DNA from: Lachnospiraceae bacterium AC3007 | GTDB lineage: Bacteria > Bacillota > Clostridia > Lachnospirales > Lachnospiraceae | Assembly: GCA_000621405.1 (NCBI GenBank) | Contig: JHYK01000017.1 | Coordinates: 1-64,000, forward strand | Reading direction: 5' to 3' | Length of the DNA stretch: 64,000 nt | In this document: positions 17,460-26,133 of the stretch, piece after piece | Position numbering within the stretch: the stretch's first letter is position 1 | Layout: each line of letters opens with the position of its first letter | The notes under the pieces: model-generated | What the model saw: the letters and a program-made list of their open reading frames with translations, nothing else | The model's database searches: none | Told to the model about the DNA's origin: nothing | Position numbers and translations under genes: made by a program

Positions 17460-17464
17460 AGTTC

Positions 17465-17638
17465 TCAGTCTTCGTTTATTACAAGATACTCATATGCTGC
17501 TTCAGTTACCCACACGGCGGAAGAGAATCCCTGAACCGGAAAATCACCATAGCCATCGGCATCGACCGTGACCACTTCCCTTACCTTACGCATGCAGTCC
17601 CTGAAGCATTGCCCCGCAAACTGCCTGCCTATGTACAT
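17465..17638 (-). pseudogene. Duplicated 3' end of the alpha-amylase gene
   Basis: 17465-17640 repeats 19077-19252, the last 57 codons of the complete amylase gene, with 3 mismatches in 176 bp. An in-frame ATG opens the copy at 17638, but it contains only the C-terminal beta domain and cannot be active. Left of the copy lies the nitroreductase gene. Right of it, sequence shared with the 3' flank of the phosphatase at 36369 begins immediately at 17641. Confidence 0.9.
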
Positions 17639-17691
17639 ATCAGATCATATCGACAGGGAAGAAAGATTATACTAAAAGTATACTGTATGTT

Positions 17692-19065
17692 TCACTGAAC
17701 AGCTCCCTTGTATTTAAATTCAAGCGTCGTCATATCATCAAACTGAGGCGCATCCTTCACGAATTCAGCGACAGACGAGCGGACTGCAGCATCTATATCC
17801 TCTACAGAAGCAGTGATATCTTTATTCAGGGCTTCGATCATCCTTTCTTCCCTGAACATATTCTCATCCGCATCCGTGGCTTCGGTAATGCCGTCGGTGT
17901 ACTGGAACAGGATGTCTTCTGGAGCAAGTTCAAAAGATCCCGCGGTATATTTTGTACCGCTGACCGCTGCAGCAAAGGGGCCATGTACGCCTTCGTATAT
18001 CTTAAAGCCTTCCTGCGCTCTGCTGATGGCAGGATACTCGTGTCCCGCATTCACATAGTCCACATGACCGGTCGTAAGATCTACTACTCCGAGCCAGATC
18101 GTTACAAACATCATCTCGTCATTATCCTTTGACAGTTCCGTATTGGCTTCCTCCATGGCACGCGCCACATCTGTCTTATAGCTGAACACGCATTGGCGAA
18201 GCTGGGTCTTTGCCATGGCCATGAACATCGCGGCAGGTATTCCCTTCCCCGATACATCTGCCATGACCAGCGCCAGATGATCTTTATCGACAAAGAAATA
18301 ATCATAAAAATCCCCGCCGACTTCTTTCGCCGGGACCATCGATGCAAACAATTCAAATTCCTTCCTGTCAGGGAACGGTGGATTCTCACGCGGCAGGAAG
18401 GATGCCTGTATCCTGGCCGCCTGAGTAAGTTCCTTGTCGATCCTCTCCTCTGCTTCCTTTGTCTTCTCCGAAAGCTTGATCTTCATATGGATAAGGCTGA
18501 TCCCGAGCATGATCTGGAATATGATGAAAATGATCATATTTATTATAGACATTTCAACTTCGTTCCGGATCACGATAATAGCAATGAACATTACATCTGC
18601 AGATCCTGAAACCAGTATATACTCATACGGAAGCATAAAAACGCTCAGCGCTATAGCCAGTGAGAATGTCATAAACAAAACCGGAGAATAAAAACCGTTT
18701 ATGGTACTGTCGGAATAGGAGAGTGCCAGGGACCATGCATATGAAAAAACTGCGAACAGAGGATTAGCGATCCTAAGTATCCTGTATCTTTTTTCTATAT
18801 CCTTTTTTACAAGCAGATTTATTAACACAAAAAGGATCGATCCGGTTAAGAATGAAATATAAAAACTGCGGTATCTCCACAGATACGCACCATACAGATC
18901 TGCATTGATCACGCTGAATACCAGCATGAAAACTTCGATAAGACTGTTAATTACCGGATAAATAAAAGAAATCTCAATAGATGAACCATAGGTCATCATA
19001 TATATCATTTCTTTCCTTTGTCTTTCTTTCGGATCCGATCCTCGTCTGATCATTTTCTTAAACAT
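17692..19065 (-). CDS. RsbU-like PP2C phosphatase with multi-pass membrane domain
   Basis: 457 residues. After a basic start and the MMTYGSSIEISFIYP segment, six or more hydrophobic helices fill residues 25-205, a MASE-like sensor without a large extracellular part. A short coiled coil (KTKEAEERIDKEL) leads to a PP2C/SpoIIE domain (about 220-457) with GGDFYD, MADVSGKG, VNAGHEYP, YTDGITEAT and FDD intact. It starts 11 nt after the amylase stop, so the two are probably one transcript, tying this phosphatase to glucan breakdown. Its catalytic part and 3' flank are nearly identical to 36320-37100. The pseudogene at 4058 derives from a close relative. Confidence 0.9.
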   Translation of the reverse strand: MFKKMIRRGSDPKERQRKEMIYMMTYGSSIEISFIYPVINSLIEVFMLVFSVINADLYGAYLWRYRSFYISFLTGSILFVLINLLVKKDIEKRYRILRIANPLFAVFSYAWSLALSYSDSTINGFYSPVLFMTFSLAIALSVFMLPYEYILVSGSADVMFIAIIVIRNEVEMSIINMIIFIIFQIMLGISLIHMKIKLSEKTKEAEERIDKELTQAARIQASFLPRENPPFPDRKEFELFASMVPAKEVGGDFYDYFFVDKDHLALVMADVSGKGIPAAMFMAMAKTQLRQCVFSYKTDVARAMEEANTELSKDNDEMMFVTIWLGVVDLTTGHVDYVNAGHEYPAISRAQEGFKIYEGVHGPFAAAVSGTKYTAGSFELAPEDILFQYTDGITEATDADENMFREERMIEALNKDITASVEDIDAAVRSSVAEFVKDAPQFDDMTTLEFKYKGAVQ

Positions 19066-19076
19066 CGCTTTGGCTT

Positions 19077-20582
19077 TCAGTCTTCGTTTATTACAAGATA
19101 CTCATATGCGGCTTCCGTTACCCACACGGCGGAAGAGAATCCCTGAACCGGAAAATCACCATAGCCATCGGCATCGACCGTGACCACTTCCCTTACCTTA
19201 CGCATGCAGTCCCTGAAGCATTTCCCCGCAAACTGCCTGCCTATGTACATATGCTTGCAGCCGTCACGTTTATCCGACAAGACAACGGCTATGCCGGAAT
19301 CAGGGTGGTCCCCGTCTCCTTCTCTCGTCCAGCCTATCACATCATAATCGTCAATATAATCATGCTGCTCCCCGTATGCGAAATCATGCCTTACCCTTAT
19401 CAGCGTCCTGAGTCTCGGTATAGGTATGTTCCTCGTACAGGGAATACCATACAGATCGCCGTAGAATACACAGGGGATACCGTCCTTGTGGAGCAGGATC
19501 AATGCATAGGCCACCTGCTTCATCCATGTGTTCACAAAGGATTCAAGAGACTGTCCGGGCTGCGAATCATGATTGTCCACAAAGGTCACGGCATTGCCGG
19601 GCCTTTTCTGGATCAGCGTGTTATTGAATATTTCCGCCATATTATAATTGCCGTCGGCATATGACATCTGTCTTAAGTTGAAATGAAGCGGCACATCAAA
19701 GAGTCCTATGGCATTGTCGATCTGATCCAGATAATCGCATAAGGTATTGACGTCACCATGCCAGTATTCGCCGAAAAACGGGAAATCACAGCCCTTCTTA
19801 TACTCCCTGACCATGGCCACATACTCTTTCACGAATGATGCACCTATATGCTTGACGGCATCCATCCTGAAAGCATCCACACCGGTAGTGTCAAGATACC
19901 ATTTCGTCCAGGTCTCTATCTCCTTCTTTACCTCGGGATTATAGACATCTACATCGGCACCCATGAGATAATCATAATTTCCCATCTCATGGCTTACATC
20001 ATTTGCCCACTGCTTATCGGCGAACCGGTATATGCTGCCGGTCCTTTTTTCGTTATTGTCCCAGTCGACTCCGGTAAAATGACTGTGATTCCATTTGAAT
20101 TTGGAATACTTGCCCTTCCTTCCGGGAAAATCAAATACAGTTGCCGCCGATATGGTATAGGGTTCTGACCAGTTGTCATTTCTGTTATTGGGATTGACTC
20201 TTACGGCCGATACATCTTCAAATCCGTCTGCACCCACCCTATGATTTAAGACAACATCGGCAAAGACATTGATGCCGGCATCATGAAAAGCCTTTATACA
20301 GTCCAGATATTCCTGTCTGCTCCCGTATTTGGTCTTGGTGAGCCCCTTCTGGTCGAACTCTCCCAGATCATACATATCATATACGGCATATCCCACATTA
20401 TCCTCTGTAAAGCCCGCCTTGTAAGCCGGCGGGAGCCATACTCCAGTGATGCCGAATTCGGCAAGTCTTCTCGCCTGAGCCTTACATTTGTTCCAGAATA
20501 CATGGTTGCCCTCTACATACCACTCAAAATACTGGATCAGAGTCTTGTTCGTCTTTACTTCTTTTGTCATCTTTTTTGCCAT
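19077..20582 (-). CDS. Cytoplasmic alpha-amylase, GH13
   Basis: 501 residues. The (beta/alpha)8 barrel of glycoside hydrolase family 13 hydrolyses internal alpha-1,4 bonds in glycogen, starch or maltodextrin. The conserved regions are present: DVVLNHR, the nucleophile Asp in DAFRMDAVKH, the acid Glu in FFGEYW and the transition-state Asp in FVDNHD. There is no signal peptide, so it acts inside the cell, like the AmyS/AmyA-type amylases it resembles in length. GAAGGA precedes the ATG. It is followed after 11 nt by the membrane phosphatase gene. Its last 176 bp were copied to 17465-17640. Confidence 0.92.
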   Translation of the reverse strand: MAKKMTKEVKTNKTLIQYFEWYVEGNHVFWNKCKAQARRLAEFGITGVWLPPAYKAGFTEDNVGYAVYDMYDLGEFDQKGLTKTKYGSRQEYLDCIKAFHDAGINVFADVVLNHRVGADGFEDVSAVRVNPNNRNDNWSEPYTISAATVFDFPGRKGKYSKFKWNHSHFTGVDWDNNEKRTGSIYRFADKQWANDVSHEMGNYDYLMGADVDVYNPEVKKEIETWTKWYLDTTGVDAFRMDAVKHIGASFVKEYVAMVREYKKGCDFPFFGEYWHGDVNTLCDYLDQIDNAIGLFDVPLHFNLRQMSYADGNYNMAEIFNNTLIQKRPGNAVTFVDNHDSQPGQSLESFVNTWMKQVAYALILLHKDGIPCVFYGDLYGIPCTRNIPIPRLRTLIRVRHDFAYGEQHDYIDDYDVIGWTREGDGDHPDSGIAVVLSDKRDGCKHMYIGRQFAGKCFRDCMRKVREVVTVDADGYGDFPVQGFSSAVWVTEAAYEYLVINED

Positions 20583-20613
20583 AAGCCATCCTTCTTTAAG
20601 CTGATATGCTCCT

Positions 20614-20901
20614 TTATTTCACCTTTTCATACACATTGACGACCGACGGTGCGCTCTGAAGCTTTTGTATTTCCGGTACGATCCCGGTAAAATGCGGCGT
20701 CTTAAAATGCGAATCAAGGCTTGCCTGATCTTCCCATTCCTCAATGAGCACGTGTTCACCGGGATGATCCTTATCCGAATACAGAGTATAGGAAATATTG
20801 CCTTCCTCTTCCCTCGTGCGGTCTATCAGTTCAAAAATAAGCTTATAGTATTCCTCCACACACTCCGGTCTTATATAGTCTCTTGCCGTAGATGTTATCA
20901 T
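20614..20901 (-). CDS. Antibiotic biosynthesis monooxygenase (ABM) domain protein
   Basis: 95 residues of the dimeric alpha+beta ABM fold. It begins with a strand (MITSTARDYIRP), a helix (EEYYKLIFELIDRTREEEGN), and the typical SYTLYSD, IEEWEDQASLDSHFKTPHF motif with the conserved E-x-W and H-x-x-T-x-H-F pattern. YgiN-type relatives are cofactor-free quinol monooxygenases, and other relatives degrade haem or have unknown roles, so the substrate cannot be assigned. GGAGG precedes the ATG. It lies 26 bp after the ABC exporter pair on the same strand, so it may be the last gene of that operon. Confidence 0.82.
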   Translation of the reverse strand: MITSTARDYIRPECVEEYYKLIFELIDRTREEEGNISYTLYSDKDHPGEHVLIEEWEDQASLDSHFKTPHFTGIVPEIQKLQSAPSVVNVYEKVK

Positions 20902-20927
20902 GATCTTCCTCCGTTCCCTGTGATAAG

Positions 20928-23003
20928 CTATGCCGGCGCGAACTGACTGTTATACAGTTCCGCATATTTGCCGCCCTGCTCCATAAGTCCTGAATGTGTA
21001 CCCTGCTCTACTATATTGCCGTTCTCCATGTAAAGGATCAGGTCAGCGTCCTTTATGGTGGACAGTCTGTGGGCAATGACAAAGCTGGTACGTCCCTTCA
21101 GCAGATTGTTCATGGCCTTCTGGATCATCGCCTCGGTACGGGTATCAACCGAACTTGTCGCCTCATCGAGGATGAGTATGGGCGGATTGGAGAGCATTGC
21201 TCTGGCTATGGTAAGCAGCTGTTTCTGACCCTGTGAGATATTGGAGGCTTCTTCATTGAGCACGGTATCATAACCGTCCGGCATCGTATCGAAGAAGAAC
21301 TCGACCTGTGCAGCCTTTGCAGCCTCTCTTATCTGCTCCTCGGTTGCATCCTTTTTACCATATGCGATATTGTCATGTATCGTCCCGTTAAAAAGCCAGG
21401 TCTCCTGAAGCACCATTCCGAATATTTCACGAAGATCATGGCGGGTCATGTCACGGATATTCATTCCGTCGATACTGATCTGTCCGCCATTCGGCTCATA
21501 GAATCTCATGAGCAGGTTGACGAGTGTTGTCTTACCGGCGCCTGTAGGGCCTACTATGGCTATCATCTGGCCCTTCTTTACATCCACATTTATATCGGTC
21601 ATAAGAAGTCTGTCAGGCGTATATCCGAACCTAAGATGCTCAAACCGGATATTTCCTTCCACCTTATCAAGTGTCCTGTAATCATCCGAGGTCTCTTCCT
21701 CTTCCTTCTCATCAAGGACTTCAAAAACACGCTCAGCCGAAGCTACCGCGGACTGAAGGGTATTGAGTAGAGATGCTATCTGGGTTACTGGATTACTGTA
21801 CTGCTTCTGGTATTGAAGCATGGCTGTGATGCTGCCGATGGGCACCTGTCCGCCTATCGCCAGGAATGCTCCGACACAGCACAGTACAATATAGGCAAGA
21901 TTATTGAATACTGCGCTGACCGGATTGATTATGCCGGATAAGAACTGCGCCTTACGGCTCGCCTTATAGAGTTCCTCACTCTTGCGATTATATTCCTCGA
22001 TCTTTTTCTTCTCACAGCCAAAAGCCCTGACAACATCCAGACCGCTGAAGGTCTCTTCTGCTATCCCGTTCAGTTCGCCAAGGGACCCCCACTGGGTACG
22101 GAAAAATCTCTGGGACTTCGACATTATCAGCCTGCCACACAAAATGGTAAAAGGAAGCATTATAAGGCCAAGTATCGCCAGCTGCCACGAGAGCCGGAAC
22201 ATGCAGATCACACAGCCGACTATCATCACCACATTGGAAATGATACGTACAGCAGACTGCTGCAGGGCAGTTCCGATATTATCCAGGTCATTAGTGGTAC
22301 GGCTTAAGATATCGCCTTTTGACTTCGAGTCAAAATAGGAGAAAGGAAGCCTCTTGATCTTACTGTTCACATCCCGTCTCAAATGACCCAGCATATTCTG
22401 AGTAACGCTTGTCACCATTCTTCCCTGAGCTATCGTAAGTGAAGTATCGACTACATACAAAAGCCCCAGCACACGGATAGCCCTCCATATCCTGAACCAT
22501 TCAAGTTCTGTTCCGGAAGCAACCTTCTGCTGTATGATGTTCAGCACCTTTCCGATGATAGACGGAGCCACCACCTCGCACCCCGTTGAGATCACCGCAA
22601 CTAAAGCTACGATCAGCATCTTTGCGATCATGCCTTTGTCATAGGTGAGCAGTCTCATCATGGTCTTTCCGAAGTTCTTTACCTCGGGCTTTCCTCCACG
22701 CGCGCCGCCTCTGCCGGATGCCCCTGCTCCCTGCATCTTCTCCTGCATCAGACGCTTCTTTTCTTCCTGCCTGCTCATCTCCGCAAGCTGTTCCGGCGTC
22801 ATGCTCTTAAGCTTTTCCATCCGCGCTTTTTTTTCTTCAGGAGATATCTGACTCATGTTTTCAAGCATGTCCTTTATCTCCTCAGGTGTCATGCCGGCGA
22901 GTTTCTTCTTAAAGCCCTCACGACGCTCCTCCGGCATCCTTGACATCATGCCCATCAGCTTCTTTCTCATCTCAGGCGGCAGATTCTGCATTATCTCTTT
23001 CAT
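20928..23003 (-). CDS. ABC exporter half-transporter with N-terminal helical extension
   Basis: 691 residues. Residues 1-110 are an unusual charged helical extension with repeats of the type MTPEE(I/Q) and MSxxxPEE, followed by a Gly/Arg stretch. A six-helix membrane domain (about 115-430) and an ATPase domain (about 445-690) follow. Walker A is GPTGAGKTT, the signature is degenerate (ISQGQ) and Walker B has the catalytic Glu (ILILDEATSSVD). It overlaps the partner gene (23000) by 4 bp (ATGA). Such pairs form heterodimeric multidrug or peptide exporters, with one active and one impaired ATP site. There is no C39 peptidase domain. Confidence 0.88.
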   Translation of the reverse strand: MKEIMQNLPPEMRKKLMGMMSRMPEERREGFKKKLAGMTPEEIKDMLENMSQISPEEKKARMEKLKSMTPEQLAEMSRQEEKKRLMQEKMQGAGASGRGGARGGKPEVKNFGKTMMRLLTYDKGMIAKMLIVALVAVISTGCEVVAPSIIGKVLNIIQQKVASGTELEWFRIWRAIRVLGLLYVVDTSLTIAQGRMVTSVTQNMLGHLRRDVNSKIKRLPFSYFDSKSKGDILSRTTNDLDNIGTALQQSAVRIISNVVMIVGCVICMFRLSWQLAILGLIMLPFTILCGRLIMSKSQRFFRTQWGSLGELNGIAEETFSGLDVVRAFGCEKKKIEEYNRKSEELYKASRKAQFLSGIINPVSAVFNNLAYIVLCCVGAFLAIGGQVPIGSITAMLQYQKQYSNPVTQIASLLNTLQSAVASAERVFEVLDEKEEEETSDDYRTLDKVEGNIRFEHLRFGYTPDRLLMTDINVDVKKGQMIAIVGPTGAGKTTLVNLLMRFYEPNGGQISIDGMNIRDMTRHDLREIFGMVLQETWLFNGTIHDNIAYGKKDATEEQIREAAKAAQVEFFFDTMPDGYDTVLNEEASNISQGQKQLLTIARAMLSNPPILILDEATSSVDTRTEAMIQKAMNNLLKGRTSFVIAHRLSTIKDADLILYMENGNIVEQGTHSGLMEQGGKYAELYNSQFAPA

Positions 23004-24736
23004 GCTCCCACCTCGCTTTCTGAAAGCTGGGACATAGCTATCTCACGATACACCTTGTTGGAAGCAAGAAGCTCCTCATGGGTTCCGTCACCTACTACTT
23101 TTCCTTCCTCAAGCACGAGTATCCTGTCCGCGTTCTTTATCGTACTTACCCGCTGTGCAACGATTATCGTAACAGCTTTGGCTAATTCATTTGACAGTTC
23201 CTTCCTTAGCTTCGCATCGGTCTTAAAATCCAATGCTGAAAAACTGTCATCAAAAATATATATATCAGCTTTTCTTACCAGTGCCCTTGCGATAGAAAGT
23301 CTTTGCTTCTGACCTCCCGAAACATTCGATCCGCCCTGTGCGATAAAGGTGTACATACCATATTCTTTCTCTTCTACAAAAGATGTAGACTGGGAAACAT
23401 CCAGCGCATGACGCACTTCTTCATCCGTTGCATCACTCTTGCCAAACCTCACATTATCGATTATAGATCCCGAAAACAGGAATGCTTTCTGCGGAACAAG
23501 TGAAATATGGCCCCTGAGGTCCTCCGGATCGGTATCACGCACATCCACGCCGTCGATCTTCACACTGCCCTCAACCACATCCATATTTCTGCATAGCATG
23601 TTAAGAAGCGTAGTCTTGCCTGAGCCGGTTCCGCCGATGATAGCGACAGTCTCTCCTGCTTTTGCGGAAAAAGAGATATCCGTCAGGACATTCTGGGATG
23701 CACCTGGGAATCTGTAGGATATATGAGACACTTCTATTGACGCATTACCAACCTCAGGAAGCTTGACAGCATCCTCTTTCCATTCGATAGTCGGCTCTAC
23801 ATCCCAAACCTCGTTTATGCGTTCAGCCGCTGCCTGTGCATTCGGGAGTATCATCAGGAACATTGAAGCCACCATGAACGACATAAGTATCATTGTGGTA
23901 TACAGGATATATGCCTGAACAGCGCCATATGTGGCAAGCCCCTCTTTCATATATTTTGCACCGAAGCCCAGGATCAGCAGATTTGCGGCATTTGCAAAGA
24001 ACATGATAAAGGGAAGAAGCGAGTTCATGATCTTAAAACCCTTTTGGGCATTATTCGTATAATCATCACTTACTCCGGCAAACCGGTCCGTCTCGTAGTC
24101 TTCCCTGTTAAATGCCCTGATGACCCTCATTCCGGTAAGCGCCTCGCGCATTATCCTGTTAACATGATCCACCTTTATCTGGTTTTCACGGAAGACCGGA
24201 CGTGCCAGTTTTACGGCAATAAGCATCACGAGCATAGCCAGAGGAAGCAGGATGACTATGATCCATGAAAGCGTCTTTGATGTTCTGATGGCAAGAACTA
24301 TTCCTGCAACGCACATGAGCGGAGCCTGAAGCATCATTAAAAACATCTGGACCATGGCAGTCTGTGATGTCTGGATATCCTTGCTCTGTCTGCTGATAAG
24401 GGATGCCGTTCCTATCTTTCCCTCGTCCTCCTGTGAAAAATGAACTACCCGTTCGAAAAGAGTATTCCTCATATCCCTTACCGCGCTCATTACAACACCC
24501 GATGTGAAATAATTGCTCATGATACCGGCAACAGCGCAGATCAGAGCATCAACGAGCATGATAAGCGCATATCTCATTATCACACCATTATCCTGTGCTA
24601 TCGCCCCCTTATCTATAACGTTCTTGCTCAGGGTTGGCAGCGCCATCATGGCAAAAGTAAACAGCAGGGTACAGAGTATGCCAAGGATGACCTGGCCTGT
24701 ATATTGCTTAAAATATCTTAAATACAATTTTAACAT
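23000..24736 (-). CDS. ABC exporter half-transporter, partner subunit
   Basis: 578 residues from the ATG at 24736; the frame extends 15 codons upstream, but GAGGAG supports this start. Membrane domain about 10-315 with six helices, ATPase domain about 335-575. Walker A is GGTGSGKTT and the signature VSGGQ is canonical. Walker B ends in DD (IYIFDDSFSALD), so the catalytic Glu is replaced. That is typical of the non-catalytic site of heterodimeric exporters, and the partner at 20928 supplies the active Glu while this subunit supplies the good signature. The substrate is unknown: lipid, drug or peptide. Confidence 0.88.
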   Translation of the reverse strand: MLKLYLRYFKQYTGQVILGILCTLLFTFAMMALPTLSKNVIDKGAIAQDNGVIMRYALIMLVDALICAVAGIMSNYFTSGVVMSAVRDMRNTLFERVVHFSQEDEGKIGTASLISRQSKDIQTSQTAMVQMFLMMLQAPLMCVAGIVLAIRTSKTLSWIIVILLPLAMLVMLIAVKLARPVFRENQIKVDHVNRIMREALTGMRVIRAFNREDYETDRFAGVSDDYTNNAQKGFKIMNSLLPFIMFFANAANLLILGFGAKYMKEGLATYGAVQAYILYTTMILMSFMVASMFLMILPNAQAAAERINEVWDVEPTIEWKEDAVKLPEVGNASIEVSHISYRFPGASQNVLTDISFSAKAGETVAIIGGTGSGKTTLLNMLCRNMDVVEGSVKIDGVDVRDTDPEDLRGHISLVPQKAFLFSGSIIDNVRFGKSDATDEEVRHALDVSQSTSFVEEKEYGMYTFIAQGGSNVSGGQKQRLSIARALVRKADIYIFDDSFSALDFKTDAKLRKELSNELAKAVTIIVAQRVSTIKNADRILVLEEGKVVGDGTHEELLASNKVYREIAMSQLSESEVGA

Positions 24737-24766
24737 TATCAGCGAAATCTCCTCTTCAAACGGTCT

Positions 24767-24794
24767 TGCCCGGGCCATCATCCGGACCCGGGCA
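24767..24794. terminator. GC-rich hairpin between beta-helix gene and ABC gene
   Basis: TGCCCGGG, an imperfect loop and CCCGGGCA form a strong stem just after the stop of the gene at 24808 (minus strand). No T-run follows on either strand, so it may pause or stabilise rather than terminate. Confidence 0.45.
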
Positions 24795-24807
24795 GTACTC
24801 CCTTTTC

Positions 24808-26133
24808 CTACTTCTTTTCGATCTTCATCGTCTCTGTGCCGGATATAGAGAACGTCTCACCGTCATCAGTCTGAGCAACAAGATCTTCTGCTTTATAATC
24901 TCCATCACCGCCATTGATCACAAACACGGCTTCAGAAAGATCCACTCTTCCGCTCTTACAGAGGATAAGATCCTTCGTCTTTGCAAAATCCCTTGCGTCG
25001 GTGTTCCATGTGCCTATCTTGATATCATACGGAAGATCCTTGGGACATTGATAGTTACATCCGAGTTCTGCCGTTACGAGCTTGTACGGTCCGGATACCG
25101 ACAGCTTTATCGTGCCGGTGTTCTCATACCTGTGAACCTGAGTATGCTCTCCGCCGGGTATCATCTCCGTATAGATACCAAATGCCACGGCACGGTCTGT
25201 AGATGCTTCGCTGCCCTCAAGAAGTATATTGATCTCACCGGTATTCACAACAGGGGGTATATGTGTGATCTTCAGTCCCGGAGGGCAATGCTCATATATA
25301 GCGCATGCAAGTGGATCGGACTGGTATAGGAACGACACCTTCTGTTCAACAAAATGAGCCTTGAAATCGATATTCATCTTTCCTGCGTTAAGTACGTGCG
25401 TATCAGCCATTCTTCCGATCGTCATGATCTTGCCGGAAGAAGTCACATCGATCTCACCGAAGTTTGAGATGGAGCCGCCCAGTTTTGTTGTCGCAAGGAC
25501 ACGTACAGTCGAAGACTCGGCAACATCGATCTTGATAAGTCCGTTATTTACGATCGTGGGATCATTTGCATGTACCGTCATTGCACGAAGTTGGGATGAG
25601 AATGTTCCCTTTCCGGTCAGTTCGATCGTACCGTTGTTGATAACGGTAGATTTCTCACCTCCGGACATCGTCAGCACATAAACCGGAGCATCTTCATCCT
25701 CCTGATCGATATGCAGACGGATGATGCCTTCATTGATGAGAAGGCTGTTTTTGCCGGCCCCCATAGCATAGCATCTGATAAAGTTATACAGTTTTGATGT
25801 ATCATCCTTGTTCTCTTTGAGCTGATCCTTGTATGCCTCAACCATCTCATTTAAGTAGATCTCAATTATGCCTTCATTGATCAGAGTAGCATTCTCGGCA
25901 AGATTGACTACAGAAGGATCGTTTTCACTGTCCACGACAGCAGCCATTCCGTATATGGCGATGTTTCTGCCTGACATTCCTTTTGCTGCCTCTGAGCCGA
26001 CCTCCTGGATATCGATCACGCAGGTCTTTGAAGGCTTGCCGACTACGATATGTTTTCTGTTCACAAGGAAGGTGCCGGAACCTGTTCTTATACCGTCTGT
26101 TGTTTTTTCTAGATTCTCAAGATTCTTTGTCAT
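24808..26133 (-). CDS. Signal-less beta-helix-like protein, paralogue 2
   Basis: 441 residues without signal peptide or membrane helix. Eight or more short repeats of the form N-x-G-x-I-x-(I/L/V) run through the protein (INEGIIEI, INEGIIRL, INNGTIEL, VNNGLIKI, SNFGEIDV, VNTGEINI, ENTGTIKL), spaced about 30-60 residues apart. These predict a parallel beta-helix with Asn ladders. It shares architecture and many segments with the protein at 26130, including QSDPLACAIYEH against QFDPLACAFYEH. The genes overlap by 4 bp (ATGA), with AGGAGG in the upstream gene's end. I recognise no named family. A cytoplasmic assembly or scaffold is one possibility. It is the last gene before the ABC operon. Confidence 0.6.
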   Translation of the reverse strand: MTKNLENLEKTTDGIRTGSGTFLVNRKHIVVGKPSKTCVIDIQEVGSEAAKGMSGRNIAIYGMAAVVDSENDPSVVNLAENATLINEGIIEIYLNEMVEAYKDQLKENKDDTSKLYNFIRCYAMGAGKNSLLINEGIIRLHIDQEDEDAPVYVLTMSGGEKSTVINNGTIELTGKGTFSSQLRAMTVHANDPTIVNNGLIKIDVAESSTVRVLATTKLGGSISNFGEIDVTSSGKIMTIGRMADTHVLNAGKMNIDFKAHFVEQKVSFLYQSDPLACAIYEHCPPGLKITHIPPVVNTGEINILLEGSEASTDRAVAFGIYTEMIPGGEHTQVHRYENTGTIKLSVSGPYKLVTAELGCNYQCPKDLPYDIKIGTWNTDARDFAKTKDLILCKSGRVDLSEAVFVINGGDGDYKAEDLVAQTDDGETFSISGTETMKIEKK

